38,249 nt of DNA from Bradyrhizobium retamae (lineage in GTDB: Bacteria > Pseudomonadota > Alphaproteobacteria > Rhizobiales > Xanthobacteraceae): positions 1 to 38,249 of the forward strand of contig NZ_LLYA01000186.1 of NCBI RefSeq assembly GCF_001440415.1. Reading direction: 5' to 3'. Made by a program: the position numbers and the translations under genes. The notes below the pieces were generated by a model. That model searched no databases and was not told where the DNA came from. It was given only the letters and a program-made list of their open reading frames with translations. Positions within the stretch are counted from its first letter, which is position 1, and each line of letters starts with the position of its first letter. This document shows positions 27,265-36,103 of this stretch, piece by piece.

Positions 27265-27284
27265 AATTACTAGCGTTGGTAGTT
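27265..27284 (-). promoter_or_regulatory. lux-box-like palindrome, copy 2 (pepM promoter)
   Basis: AATTACTAGCGTTGGTAGTT differs from copy 1 at two positions in one half-site. The other half (CGTTGGTAGTT) is identical. Conserved sequence continues toward the gene in both copies (GATCTAG, AGAAGCA, CACCTATCGGT on the minus strand). It is 130 bp upstream of the pepM start. Confidence 0.5.
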
Positions 27285-27619
27285 GACTGGGTCGTAACGT
27301 GTTGAAGTCGCAATAGGATGCCGCGGAAGTCGGGGCTAAGCCTAACAATCACACGATGTGCGATCGTTGGTGGCGGAAAGTCAAAGTGCACCCGTTCTAC
27401 AATCGGCAGACCTCATCAGCTCAGCACTTCTTGCTCTGCTCGACGTCGAGTACGATCCGATATCTCGACGTGCTCCTGGCGATGCGAAATGTTGTCCAAG
27501 GCGAATGGGGTAAGGGTTTTGGTCCTCGTGAACGCCGCGGCCGCTCACCTTGTGTGGTACGCGACCCGCTCTCACCGCAGATGAGGGGAGAACGTGTCCC
27601 GTCTTAGGCCGCGCTCTTC

Positions 27620-27633
27620 TTGATCTACATCAA
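27620..27633 (+). promoter_or_regulatory. FixK/FNR-type binding site
   Basis: TTGATCTACATCAA is a perfect TTGAT-N4-ATCAA dyad, the site used by FixK2/FNR-type regulators under low oxygen. It lies about 200 bp upstream of the fixA remnant start and about 485 bp from pepM. Which promoter it would serve is not clear. Confidence 0.5.
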
Positions 27634-27661
27634 TTAATGTCGCGGCTGCTGCAAACGGCGA

Positions 27662-27677
27662 TGTCGCATTTCCGACA
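27662..27677 (+). promoter_or_regulatory. NifA upstream activator site
   Basis: TGTCGCATTTCCGACA fits TGT-N10-ACA exactly. It is about 95 bp upstream of the sigma-54 promoter of the fixA remnant, the normal NifA arrangement. Confidence 0.65.
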
Positions 27678-27771
27678 TGTCGCAATTGCGTCTGATCGCC
27701 TATCGTGCCCAATCGATCGCAAATTCTCTCAAGCATTTGTCTTAACGCCTGATTTCCGCGAGCGCCGCAAC

Positions 27772-27787
27772 TGGTACGAGCCTTGCT
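27772..27787 (+). promoter_or_regulatory. Sigma-54 (-24/-12) promoter of the fixA remnant
   Basis: TGGTACGAGCCTTGCT matches TGGYACR-N4-TTGCW at every defined position. It is 39 bp upstream of ATG 27826 and downstream of a NifA site, so it is probably the original fixA promoter. Confidence 0.75.
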
Positions 27788-27825
27788 GTTCTCATCCCAG
27801 GTTCTCGGAACTTGTGGAGTACCGC

Positions 27826-28310
27826 ATGCACGGTATCGTCTGCATCAAGCAGGTTTACAACGTCGCTCAGATCCGCGTGCGCCCCGTGGCCAATAACTCC
27901 ATGCGCCGCCGGGACGCCGACCATTATCAACATCTACGATCTGTTCGCGCTGCGAGCAGTGCCGGAGCTGAGCGACGAGTGCGGCGCGTGCTCATCGATG
28001 GCCGTCGAGCCCTACGCAAGGCACTGACCTTCGGCACCGACCACATCGTGCGGTCATTGATTGCGTATTCCTCAGGACGGCACACTGGCGAGCAGCTATG
28101 CGTTGGCGACCGAAATCCGCAAGACTGGGAGGGAGTATGGACCGGCTGATGTCATCTTCACTAACAAGCAGACGATCGATGGCGACACCGCAAAAGTCGA
28201 GCCCGGCATTGCCAAGCAGCGGCCCGGCCTGCTGTAGCTCACCTGCGTCGCCAAGCCGGGGGCCCCGGATCTCGGCGCACCATCAAGGCGGAGGAGGACT
28301 CCATTCGTGC
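27826..28310 (+). pseudogene. fixA: fixA remnant (electron-transfer flavoprotein beta-type)
   Basis: ATG 27826 has GGAG upstream and begins MHGIVCIKQVYNVAQIRVRPV, the FixA N-terminus. The frame then shifts (PTIINIYDLFAL), shifts back (RKALTFGTDHIV) and shifts again (YALATEIRKTGREYGPADVIF, then TIDGDTAKVEPGIAKQ) before a stop. FixA normally acts with FixB, FixC and FixX to bifurcate electrons for nitrogenase. This copy cannot make a full protein. Confidence 0.85.
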
Positions 28311-28741
28311 CGGGCTGCGATTCCGCAAACGTCAATCTCGCGTCTGCCGATGTCGTGGGCGCCGAGGGTCTTGGGCTCCGATGGGCCGAAAAGTTTCAAA
28401 TGGTGCGCCAGCGCGCGGCTGTCCTTCGCGCCGAATATGGCTGCTCAGGTCCGCTGGCGCAGAAGGACTGGGTCACCTCCGTCCGGCAGATCGGTCACAC
28501 CGGCAAGATCATGCGGCCAAAGCTCTCTATATCGCGGCCGGCCTTTCCGGCGCGATCCTGCATCGGGGCGGCATCAAGGGCACCGACCTGATCGTCGCCA
28601 TTAGCATCGACAAGAACGCGCCGATCTTCGAATTCGCCCATATTGGCAGTGACGCGAACCGGCTGCTGGCGGCGCCGATGCTGCCTTCGTGCGCGTCTGC
28701 GGCCGCATTCGTACGTCCAGATCGCGAGCTAGAGGAGGCTG
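28311..28741 (+). pseudogene. fixB: fixB remnant (electron-transfer flavoprotein alpha-type)
   Basis: Only the C-terminal part is recognisable: AEKFQMV, EYGCSGPLAQKDWV, RQIGHTGKI, then in a shifted frame RPKLYIAAGLSGAI, GTDLIVAISIDKNAPIFEFAHIG. These match the FAD-binding domain of FixB/ETF alpha. The first 150-200 codons are missing and the frame breaks at least once. Confidence 0.82.
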
Positions 28742-28920
28742 TCACGATCGAGGTCAGGTTCGACGCCATCGTGGTCGGCGCCGGGATAGCCGGCATGCCT
28801 CCGCGTTACCTATGGCCAAGTTCGACATGAAGGCGTTGCGGCCCAAGCGCGGCGAACATTCGCCCGCGCCCTGTGCCGCTGCACGATCCGGAAAAGTGGC
28901 CACCGGTTTTCGAAGGAGAT
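28742..28920 (+). pseudogene. fixC: fixC remnant (flavoprotein dehydrogenase)
   Basis: The N-terminal FAD dinucleotide-binding motif of FixC is present (VRFDAIVVGAGIAG), followed out of frame by MAKFDMKALRPKRGEHS. The other 400 or so residues are gone. Confidence 0.75.
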
Positions 28921-28988
28921 CATGCATAAACAAGAGAGACTGAAGCCTTGCGCTCTAATCGTGGATACCAACTGCGGAGACTGAAACA

Positions 28989-29280
28989 TGAATGTCGAGC
29001 CCTCAGTGTGCCTCGAAGAGAAGCTGTTCTACAACCGCAATCACATCGATCTCGGTCGTTCCCATATCGGGGTGCGCGCGCACAATGCCGTTGCCGCAGC
29101 TTCTTTCGCTCGTGAAAGCCGGCCCCGCGCTTTGCTTCGAGCCGAAAGCCAAGTGCGACGTGGAGATCGCCCTCGACGGCTTCATCGAATGAGATACCCA
29201 CCGCTTCGTTGGCGAGCCCTCTGGCGACATAAAGTGGAGCTACCGGTGCCACGGTTATGGTGTGCTGTTCGAGCTTAAGT
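28989..29280 (+). pseudogene. fixX: fixX remnant (ferredoxin-like)
   Basis: ATG 28989 begins a FixX-like start (CLEEKLFYNRNHIDLGRSHI). In other frames, ALCFEPKAKCDVEIALDGFIE, then SGDIKWSYRCHGYGVLFELK, match the end of FixX (normally GDVEWSYPRGGFGVLFKFG-like). The cysteine cluster of the iron-sulphur site is damaged. Confidence 0.75.
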
Positions 29281-29526
29281 GAGAGAGGCGCTCCACCCCC
29301 GCTGCTTGATTGGCGTGCCCACGGTTTCGATTGACCTGTCCCTTCTGGGCGCCTGCTGGGAGAGGTCAACGAATTCGGGAATAGCATTTGCCGCAGCGCG
29401 CGAGCGTTCAGACTAGATGAAGAGCGGAGCAAGGGCTTCGCTGAGCGGAATAAAGCTAGACTCCGCCTAAAACACTCAATCGAACGGCGCAATAGCGGCC
29501 TCTTGGCTGCCCTCGTGAGGCGCCAC

Positions 29527-30288
29527 ATGGACTTATTTAGCTTCATCGAATGCGCGAAGCGAACGCGCTCTATTAAAGCGCTGTTCGATCTTCTTGTGAG
29601 CTGTGCGAGCGAGGAGGGCTTCAGTGAAGTCGCTTACGGAGCACTCACCTTCGCGGAGCCGCCTCGTCTACCGGAGTATCTACCGCCCGCGGTGACCGTG
29701 AACTTCCCGCCTGACTGGTGCCACCGTTATTTTGAACGCAACTACCGTGTCATCGACCCGGTGGTCCGGCGGACACCAATGCTTCCGGGGCCGTTTCTCT
29801 GGGACGAACTCGCCAAGCAATATCAACTGCAATCCGGCGAGCAGCGCGTACTGGACGAGGCCAGAGACGCAGGTCTGAAGCACGGTATGAGCGTGCCATT
29901 GTTTGGGGCATTGGGCCGAGTATCTGTGGTATCCTTTGCATCTCCGTTCGACGACGCCGATCCTCAGTATCGTATGAGTCACCTCAACACACTGGCCTGG
30001 CACTTTCATATCGCGTTTGCGGAGATCGCGCGGCCCTCGGATAGCAGCTGCGACAGGAAACTTACCCTGTCTAAGCGCGAAAAAGACTGCCTGAGCTGGG
30101 TGGCAGAGGGAAAATCGTCTTGGGAAATTGGGAAGATCCTGAAGGTCAGCGAGAATACAGTCAATTTTCATCTTAAGAACGTGATGCGCAAGCTGGGTAC
30201 GACGAACCGCACCCAGGCCATCGTAAAGGCGATTCGCCTCAATCTCATTGAATTCTCGGCGGCGCCAGCGCTGGCGACTGGATGCTAA
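29527..30288 (+). CDS. LuxR-family acyl-homoserine-lactone-type transcription regulator
   Basis: A 253-aa regulator. The N-terminal autoinducer domain keeps the usual invariant residues by eye: W and Y in PPDWCHRYFERNY, DP in VIDPVV, W in FLWDEL and G in LKHGMSVP. The C-terminal helix-turn-helix is LSKREKDCLSWVAEGKSSWEIGKIL...ENTVNFHLKNVMRKLG, which is complete. I start at ATG 29527 with GTGAGG upstream. No luxI gene is in the window, so it is an orphan here or its synthase lies outside. It could act on the palindromes near pepM. The distance and orientation do not prove this. Confidence 0.88.
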   Translation: MDLFSFIECAKRTRSIKALFDLLVSCASEEGFSEVAYGALTFAEPPRLPEYLPPAVTVNFPPDWCHRYFERNYRVIDPVVRRTPMLPGPFLWDELAKQYQLQSGEQRVLDEARDAGLKHGMSVPLFGALGRVSVVSFASPFDDADPQYRMSHLNTLAWHFHIAFAEIARPSDSSCDRKLTLSKREKDCLSWVAEGKSSWEIGKILKVSENTVNFHLKNVMRKLGTTNRTQAIVKAIRLNLIEFSAAPALATGC

Positions 30289-30631
30289 CTGACCTGAGCG
30301 TGTGGCGTCCGCTCGCAGGATTCTCCATGGCATGACGATCTAATCTCGTTGAGAACAGCAGCGAGTTGGATGCCGCATCGGTATAATCACAAAAGGCCTG
30401 CGCCGGCCACCCACGAATCGGCCGCCGCCAGTTCGTGGCTGTCGCGTTTCTGACACCGCACGGCTTCTGTCAGGTTCAAGACACCTAACGTTCTCCGCGG
30501 GGTCGCAGTTGCTTTGAAGGCTAAATCAGCAGCTTAGCTCTTGCGAGCGCCACTGGCGCGGCGGTTGCTATGCAGCCATCACTGGGACAAGCGTGAGTGC
30601 GTGACATAAACAGGGACGACGCCCTCCTTGT
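30289..30631. other. Intergenic region
   Basis: About 340 bp between the luxR gene and the peroxidase remnant. I see no gene, no clear operator and no hairpin terminator. Confidence 0.4.
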
Positions 30632-31710
30632 TTGGTGCCGATGAGAGGTATTGTGAAGAAGTCAGCGATATGGGAGCTTCACCTCGTACGCAAGCTATCC
30701 GTTGCGGCCGTTGCGATGTTGGCCTCATCACAGACTAGCGCCGATGATGATTTGATGAGAGCTGCTAGGCAGATTTTCAAACCAATCCCCTCGATCATGC
30801 CTGGTGTGAAGGACAATCCGGTCACCCACGAGAAGGTCAAACTCGGCAAGATGCTTTTCTTCGATCCGCGGCTGTCAGCCAGCGAGATCATCGGCTGCAA
30901 TAGCTGCCATAATCTTGGTACCCGGCGGAGTCGATGCCGGTCCGACCTCGGTCGGGCACGGTTGGCAGCAGGGTCCACGTCGGGCGCCAACTGTTTATAA
31001 CGCGGTATTCAATCTGGCGCAGTTCTGGGATGGACGTGCCGCAGACCTCAAGGCGCAAGCTAAGGGACCCGTGCAGGCGCGTTTCGAAATGAACGCGACC
31101 CCAGATCATGTGCTCAATACGTTGAATTCGATGAGTGACTACGTGGTCATGTTCAAGAAGGCGTTCCCGAACGAGGCGTCGCCGGTCACCTTTGACAACT
31201 TCGCGAAGGCGATCGAGGCGCTTTGAAGCGACTCTGATTACACCCGCTGCTCCATTCGATCAGTACCTTGAAGGCGATACGACTGCTCTCAACGATCAGC
31301 AGAAGGCAGGATTGAAGCTCTTCATGCAAACGGGGTGCTCCTCTTGTCACAACGGAATCAACGTCGGTGGACAAGGCGTGATCGAAAGGCCGGGCGCAAC
31401 CCTGCTTCCGGCCTCCGACAAGGGCCGATACGCGGTCACCAAGGCGGCCAGCGACGAGTACCTTCTCCGCGCCGCGCCGTTGCGCAACGTCACGTTGCGG
31501 GCCCCATACTTCCATTCAGGCCAGGTTTGGAGCCTTCAGCAAGCGGTTGGCGTGATGGGTGAAATCCAGCTCGGCATCGAGCTTAGCGATAAGGAAAAGA
31601 ACGATATTGTTGCGTTTCTGAATTCGCTCACTGGGCAGCTGCCTAAGATTGAGTATCCGAAATTGCCCACGCGTACCGACGCGACGCCGCCGCCCTCTTT
31701 AGGCAGATAG
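30632..31710 (+). pseudogene. Cytochrome c peroxidase (di-haem, MauG/CcpA type), frameshifted
   Basis: Three adjacent frames together make one di-haem peroxidase. The first has the export region, LGKMLFFDPRLSAS and haem motif CNSCH. The second has GPRRAPTVYNAVFNLAQFWDGRA and MSDYVVMFKKAFP. The third has the second haem motif CSSCHNG and APYFHSGQVWSLQQAV. Frame changes occur near 30920 and 31225. A working enzyme would reduce hydrogen peroxide in the periplasm. Two frameshifts point to a pseudogene or to sequence errors. Confidence 0.8.
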
Positions 31711-32483
31711 TATGGTTCCTCCACCGTAGTGGGCATTGCGCGTTCTTTGAATGTAAAGGAACGCGGCGCAGGCCTTCGGCGTCTGCGATGCATGAATTCG
31801 CAAAGGCGGTGCAGGATGGGAGCAGGACACGAAAGCAAATGCCCGATCAGCTGCCCGATGAAAGCGCAGCTATGACAAAGCGTCTGATAGCACCAAGTCC
31901 AGAAGGCTATAAAGACTGACGCATATGACAGGGCTGTTGATGTAGGCAAACAGTGGCTCGGGTTGGGCCTGAATCGTCAACAGACACATACGGGTTTCTC
32001 TTGCCGTGTATCCGCGCGTTGAGCCCAAGGTCGAGGGGCATGACAATTTAACCAAGCGTTCTGCACAAAAGGGCGGCCGCAGAATACCCAGACGTCGAGC
32101 ACAAGCAGTACCATACTCGTAGCAATCTAAATCGTGTGAGCGGGCTGAAAGCCGATCCGGCGCTTCCAAACGTGAGATGCGTAAGCTGAACAGTGCGTTG
32201 CGGACCGCAGAATGGAAGTAGGCCTCGGGTTGAATATCCGCGGAAGCATGGGAGGCGCTCTTGAACCGGGCAAACTGTCCGGCCGTCTGCGTGCTCATCC
32301 CCTAACCATGCATCACCATTGTGCCGGGCCGTGTCAGGTTCGCGATTGCCATTTAGCCATTCGAGTTTGGTGGTGATCACATTGAACATATTCAACCCAA
32401 ACGGCTTGCAGGCAGAACGTCCTTGCATATTCCCGGAAAATACAGAACGCGGTTAAGTGACCGTTCCGCGGCAGATGAATAGC
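31711..32483. other. Region without recognised gene
   Basis: About 770 bp. Minus-strand frames of 120-140 codons (31536-31949, 31870-32298, 32048-32428) overlap one another and show no motif or convincing ribosome site. Confidence 0.35.
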
Positions 32484-32517
32484 TCGAAAAAAGCCCCGGC
32501 CCGAGGGCCGGGGCTTT
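32484..32517 (-). terminator. Rho-independent terminator of the porin gene
   Basis: Inverted repeat AAAGCCCCGGCCC / GGGCCGGGGCTTT with a two-base centre at 32490-32517. On the minus strand it is followed by a run of T (GGGGCTTTTTTCG), directly after the porin stop. Confidence 0.85.
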
Positions 32518-32542
32518 CGATCCGCCGTTTGACGTGAAGAGA

Positions 32543-33238
32543 TCAGTATTTGAGAACCGGCGGGCTAAACTTGTAATTGAGCCGCAGGGTCAGGAGATCG
32601 AAATCCTGGCGGATGCGGTCGGTCGCGACCACACCAGCGGCCGTGGTGAAGTTCACGTTGGCGTCCGGCATGAACAGGTGGTCGTACTCGACGCCGACCG
32701 ACCAGTTCGGCGCAAAGCCGACTTCCACACCCGCGCCGACAGCTGCGCCCAAACGCGTATTGTCGGTGCTCGCCAGCTGCGCGCCGATCAGGGTTGAGGT
32801 GACCTGATGGGTGTTGCTCGTCACCGCAGCACCGCCCTTGGCGTAAAGCAGAACGTTGTTGGAGGTGTAGCCGATCAGGCCGGTGATCAGGCCGAACGCG
32901 TCGGTCGTGCTGCGGTTAGTATTGAGGGGGAAGGTGGTGCTGACATTGGAGCCGCTGAAATCAGCCCAGTTGCCCTGACCTTCGATACCAAACACCGCCT
33001 GGCCCATCTGCTGGCGATAGCCGATCTGGCCACCCACGGTGCTACCGGTTGCATCGCTGAAGCCCCAACCGCCGTTGATGCCGATGTACAAACCGCTCCA
33101 GTCGTAGATCGCGGCCGCGACTTGCGGCGGTGGCGGCGGCGCCATATAGACGGGCTGCGCAGCGAGATCCGCGCCGAATGCGGGTGCGGCCGCGCCAAGC
33201 GCGACGATGCTGCAAGTCACAAGCAACAAGTTCTTCAT
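32543..33238 (-). CDS. Outer membrane beta-barrel protein, Omp25/Omp31-like
   Basis: A 231-aa protein with a signal peptide (MKNLLLVTCSIVALGAAAPAFGA, then ADLAAQ), a proline-rich linker (APPPPP) and an eight-strand barrel-type sequence beginning YDWSGLYIGINGGWGFSD. It ends with alternating residues DLLTLRLNYKFSPPVLKY. This is the heat-resistant surface-antigen/Omp25-like family common in Bradyrhizobium and relatives. Start ATG 33238 has AAAGGA upstream. It has its own terminator. It looks intact and is unrelated to the phosphonate genes. Confidence 0.85.
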   Translation of the reverse strand: MKNLLLVTCSIVALGAAAPAFGADLAAQPVYMAPPPPPQVAAAIYDWSGLYIGINGGWGFSDATGSTVGGQIGYRQQMGQAVFGIEGQGNWADFSGSNVSTTFPLNTNRSTTDAFGLITGLIGYTSNNVLLYAKGGAAVTSNTHQVTSTLIGAQLASTDNTRLGAAVGAGVEVGFAPNWSVGVEYDHLFMPDANVNFTTAAGVVATDRIRQDFDLLTLRLNYKFSPPVLKY

Positions 33239-33849
33239 TCCAGTTTCTTTCCTTTAGATGGCCCCCAGGCCGCGCGCGTCTTAGCAACGTCATCGGGGAT
33301 TGCTGTAACGGCAGCGCAACACTCACCCGGAAGAAAGAGCTTGAAACTCACGCTGCGTCAGGTTGTAGGCTTGGAAATCATGATCAAATGTGCACAGCGC
33401 AAAGCGTTGATCGCGCATGGAGAGATGCGCGCCAATGCCAACATTGGAGTGAAGGGTGTTCGAATCAAGGCTCGCTGACCAAGGCGCGCGTGGGCGAGAG
33501 CAGCGACGAACTGTATCGGATCGTCTGGCTGAGTGTTGTTCTCACCTGCGGCCAGAAGGGCGCATCCCCTCGGAGCCTCTTTTGATCAAACAGCAGAGGC
33601 AACGCCGACCATCGACTTCATTCATGCAACGCCTATGGGCCCTGAAGCAGATGTCACTTACCGCGGCGCCGAAGCGACCGCTGACCAGCTACATCTCGCT
33701 GGTTTGATCACTCTTGGAGTCTCAAATGGTGTGATCGACGCCGGAACCGAGCACCAAGCGGGCCTTGCGAAGGATGCGCGGAACCTCATTCATTCCGGTA
33801 GAGCACTGCGCTCGGGCGAAGCATGTGGTAAAGCTACAGCGTGCGCCCG
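33239..33849. other. Region without recognised gene
   Basis: About 600 bp between the porin start and the remnant of the HSP90-like gene. It should contain the porin promoter. Short plus-strand frames (for example 33533-33904) have no recognisable motif. Confidence 0.35.
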
Positions 33850-34372
33850 CTTGCTCCAACGTAAGTCGCGCCTTCGCGATAGTGACAGCGGCCTTTGCAG
33901 GTGACAGCGGTAGCACGAAACGGGTCGAAGCCGGGCCGTGTACGCAGGTGATCAGCTCCGGAACCACCAAATCGTGGATCGCGAATGCAATGGATTGTCC
34001 TTCGACGATGCAGTGGACTTCCGGCCGTTCGGACACGATATAGACCGACTTGAAGCCGATTCCGAAGGAGCCTATCTTGTTCGCTTCGTTTTCGTGGTGT
34101 TGCCGATTCCGGTGATCCCTTCGATGTCGTTTCGCTCGAACGGGCGACCGTTATGATGGAAAATGACCGCATCTTTGGTCAGCTCGAAGCGAGCCCCAGC
34201 TCGCGTCCGCGTCCTCCGCGTTCTGCAAGAGTTCGAAATGGGTCGGATCCGCGTACTTTTCGACGGTCGCGTTCCAAATGCCGCGATCAAAGTTGTTCTC
34301 ATGGCTGGCGGCGACCCACCGCTCACGTCTCTCGCGCAATGCATCGAGCCATACATTGAACGTTTCCGCCAT
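33850..34372 (-). pseudogene. HSP90/sacsin-like GHKL ATPase remnant
   Basis: From ATG 34372 (AGGTGGAGAG upstream) the sequence reads DPTHFELLQNAEDADA, the N-box of GHKL ATPases. In shifted frames it continues as DAVIFHHNGRPFERNDIEGITGIGN and IGSFGIGFKSVYIVSERPEVHC, the later ATP-binding boxes of the sacsin-type HSP90 group. Homology fades near 33850. At least two frame changes and a lost C-terminus make it a pseudogene. Proteins of this kind often accompany defence genes. Confidence 0.7.
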
Positions 34373-34392
34373 CTCAGCTCTCCACCTCGATA

Positions 34393-34671
34393 ATTCCGGC
34401 GGAACTGATAAGGAATAAAATCGACGCGACCGGCCTGCAGTGAGTACAGGTTGGCCAAGCTTGGCGCGGCAATTTGCAGAGCGGTCAATCGAGCATTCAG
34501 CTCGTTACTGGTGGCTTGGATTGCAGTTGGTGCGAGGTCGGCCGGCTGAAGCTGGCTTGCATAGAGCATCTCCATTCGACCTTCGATGAAGACCGAATAA
34601 CGGGTCTCGCGGTTGCTTGGAGTGACAGCAGTTACAACGCCAATTCGCTTTGGATCGGAGCGCAAAGCCAC
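34393..34671 (-). pseudogene. SNF2/HepA-like helicase N-terminal fragment
   Basis: The frame begins LRSDPKRIGVVTAVTP, then TRYSVFIEGRMEMLYASQL, SLANLYSLQAGRVDFIPYQFR. This resembles the N-terminal region of DrmD/HepA-like helicases just before the ATPase core (FIPYQFRPVLK...). The ATPase core is absent and the next gene start follows immediately, which indicates a deletion. Confidence 0.55.
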
Positions 34672-34874
34672 GGTCTCACCGACCGAGAAGCTGCCTCTCT
34701 CCGAATCTTCGGCAATGCCGTACGCTCCGCGATCTTTTCGCGAACTTTCTTCTCGAGCGCAGCAACGTCAATTCCGCTCGCGATGGCGACACGCATGATT
34801 TCCTCCGGGCTGGCGTTGAGAACGCCCTCCGCGAGAATTTCGAGTACACGTTCGTCGGTCGCCTTATGGCGCAT
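34632..34874 (-). CDS. Small conserved-looking hypothetical protein
   Basis: An 80-aa frame with protein-like sequence: RHKATDERVLEILAEGVLNASPEEIMRVAIASGIDVAALEKKVREKIAER. I do not know the family. It overlaps the helicase fragment start and directly follows the sigma-like fragment. It may be an intact small regulator left from a partly deleted operon. Confidence 0.4.
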   Translation of the reverse strand: MRHKATDERVLEILAEGVLNASPEEIMRVAIASGIDVAALEKKVREKIAERTALPKIRREAASRSVRPWLCAPIQSELAL

Positions 34875-35200
34875 AATCCTGAATGAAAGTCGTCGAAGAG
34901 CCGGTTCGCCATTCGTCGGCGCGCCGTGTCGTATTGGATCGCGTCTATACCAAGCGCCCGCTGCGCCTCATCGCAATCGCTATCCGCCAAGATATGCTCG
35001 AAGATGCCTAGAGCGATCGGATCCGAAGCAAGGGCGCAACGCATTCGTGAGATTAGGTCGTCCATTTCGTATCTGGTTGAAGGATCCTGTGTCTCGTCCT
35101 CGAACATCTGGTCGGTTTCGTCTTCCCTCAGAGGTTCGCGACGATCTTCCTGGCGCCACTGGCTCGCGATGCTGCGCATCACCTGTGAAAGGATTGGAGG
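34875..35200 (-). pseudogene. Sigma-70-like/associated protein fragment
   Basis: The minus frame contains VMRSIASQWRQEDRR, acidic spacer, then ALASDPIALGIFEHIL and AQRALGIDAIQYDTARRRMANRLFDDF. This looks like region 2 and region 4 of small sigma-70-like proteins (helix-turn-helix with TARRR). The N-terminus is lost in IS-like sequence. Assignment is tentative. Confidence 0.4.
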
Positions 35201-35312
35201 GGCTGGTCCGAAACCGGAACACGCCCCAGAAGGTGGTTTGGAGAGCGCGGATCGTGCTTTTGGCCAGCGACGGGCTGACGGCGGAACCGATTGCGGCGGG
35301 GGATCGTCGCCA
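35195..35312 (+). mobile_element. IS630-family transposase N-terminal remnant
   Basis: The plus frame reads LEGLVRNRNTPQKVVWRARIVLLASDGLTAEPIAA, which matches the N-terminal helix-turn-helix region of IS630 transposases. Nothing of the catalytic domain follows, so it is a fragment. Confidence 0.6.
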
Positions 35313-35613
35313 TTGACCGTCCGTGTTGTTGTGTTGAGCTGTGTCTGGTTCAAGACGTCGATGTCCCAAGCCCGACAGTAAGACGGCAGCATTCCGCCAG
35401 CGCAGCGAGAGGCGCGTTGTTTCTTCAGGAAACGCTCGCAGAACGTCATTGGCACGTCGGTTGCTTGAGATGCGGGGGTGATCCGTTACGACCACGATCG
35501 CAGCCCTTGTCTAAGAGTTCAGATGAAACTTGCTCGATTGATCCAAATCAGTGCCATGCTGATGCTGCCGCGCCCGTCACATGCGTGGCCGTCGCGGGGC
35601 CTCTCATCTCCTG

Positions 35614-35853
35614 ATGGCGCTTCGGTCTCCCGGCGAGGACAGGATTGCTCCTGCACCCGGAACTGGACGGAACGACGCCAGTCAAGAGGTGCTGCGCACC
35701 ATGTTCGAGGTGATGTGCCGCGAGCCGTTCCAACAGATTGGTCTGGCGGACGTCCGCCTCCAGCTGAAGCGCGGCGATCTGACACCAGCAGCAGCGGAAA
35801 GCGCAGGCAGTGTTTTCGGAGCTGACAGGCGGCGTTCGCTCGTTGATAGGTAA
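35614..35853 (+). CDS. Hypothetical small protein
   Basis: A frame of about 79 codons from ATG 35614. The latter part (EVLRTMFEVMCREPFQQIGLADVRLQLKRGDLTPAAAES) has protein-like composition. There is no good ribosome site and no family I know. It may be a C-terminal fragment. It lies 7 bp before the next small frame, which suggests a pair. Confidence 0.25.
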   Translation: MALRSPGEDRIAPAPGTGRNDASQEVLRTMFEVMCREPFQQIGLADVRLQLKRGDLTPAAAESAGSVFGADRRRSLVDR

Positions 35854-35860
35854 TTAGCCG

Positions 35861-36028
35861 ATGCAGGACGGTTGGGAACTTCGAGAAGCAATGAGGCAAC
35901 GAGAAGAGCTCAAAGCCAAGCTCTTCCGCGCTCAATCGGATGTGGCCAGGCGTAAGGCTGAGTTGACGGACCTCGAGCAGAGGATTCTGAAGAACATTGA
36001 CGCTAGTACAGGGCTGATCTGCTGGTAG
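35861..36028 (+). CDS. Small coiled-coil hypothetical protein (55 aa)
   Basis: From ATG 35861: an acidic-basic heptad-like stretch (LREAMRQREELKAKLFRAQS, then RKAELTDLEQRIL) suggests one coiled-coil helix. It is short and has only a weak ribosome site (TAGG). I do not recognise a family. It could be a remnant of a longer gene. Confidence 0.35.
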   Translation: MQDGWELREAMRQREELKAKLFRAQSDVARRKAELTDLEQRILKNIDASTGLICW

Positions 36029-36103
36029 CAGGGTTTGCCTGTCGCTCGCGCGATGAGGCCGCCTTGGCCTGATTGTCGGATTGTGCGATCGAAAGTGGGT
36101 GCT

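Larger units (their letters stand above)
27136..27825. other. Regulatory region between divergent pepM and fixA remnant
   Basis: About 690 bp with no gene I can support. It holds the pepM leader with the second palindrome (27265-27284), a FixK/FNR-type site, a NifA upstream site and a sigma-54 promoter, each listed separately. Short frames between 27318 and 27607 have no recognisable motifs. Confidence 0.6.

Noticed and set aside
33455..33480. GTTCGAATC sequence resembling a tRNA T-arm
   Set aside because: No acceptor stem, anticodon arm or CCA-adjacent pairing could be built around it.
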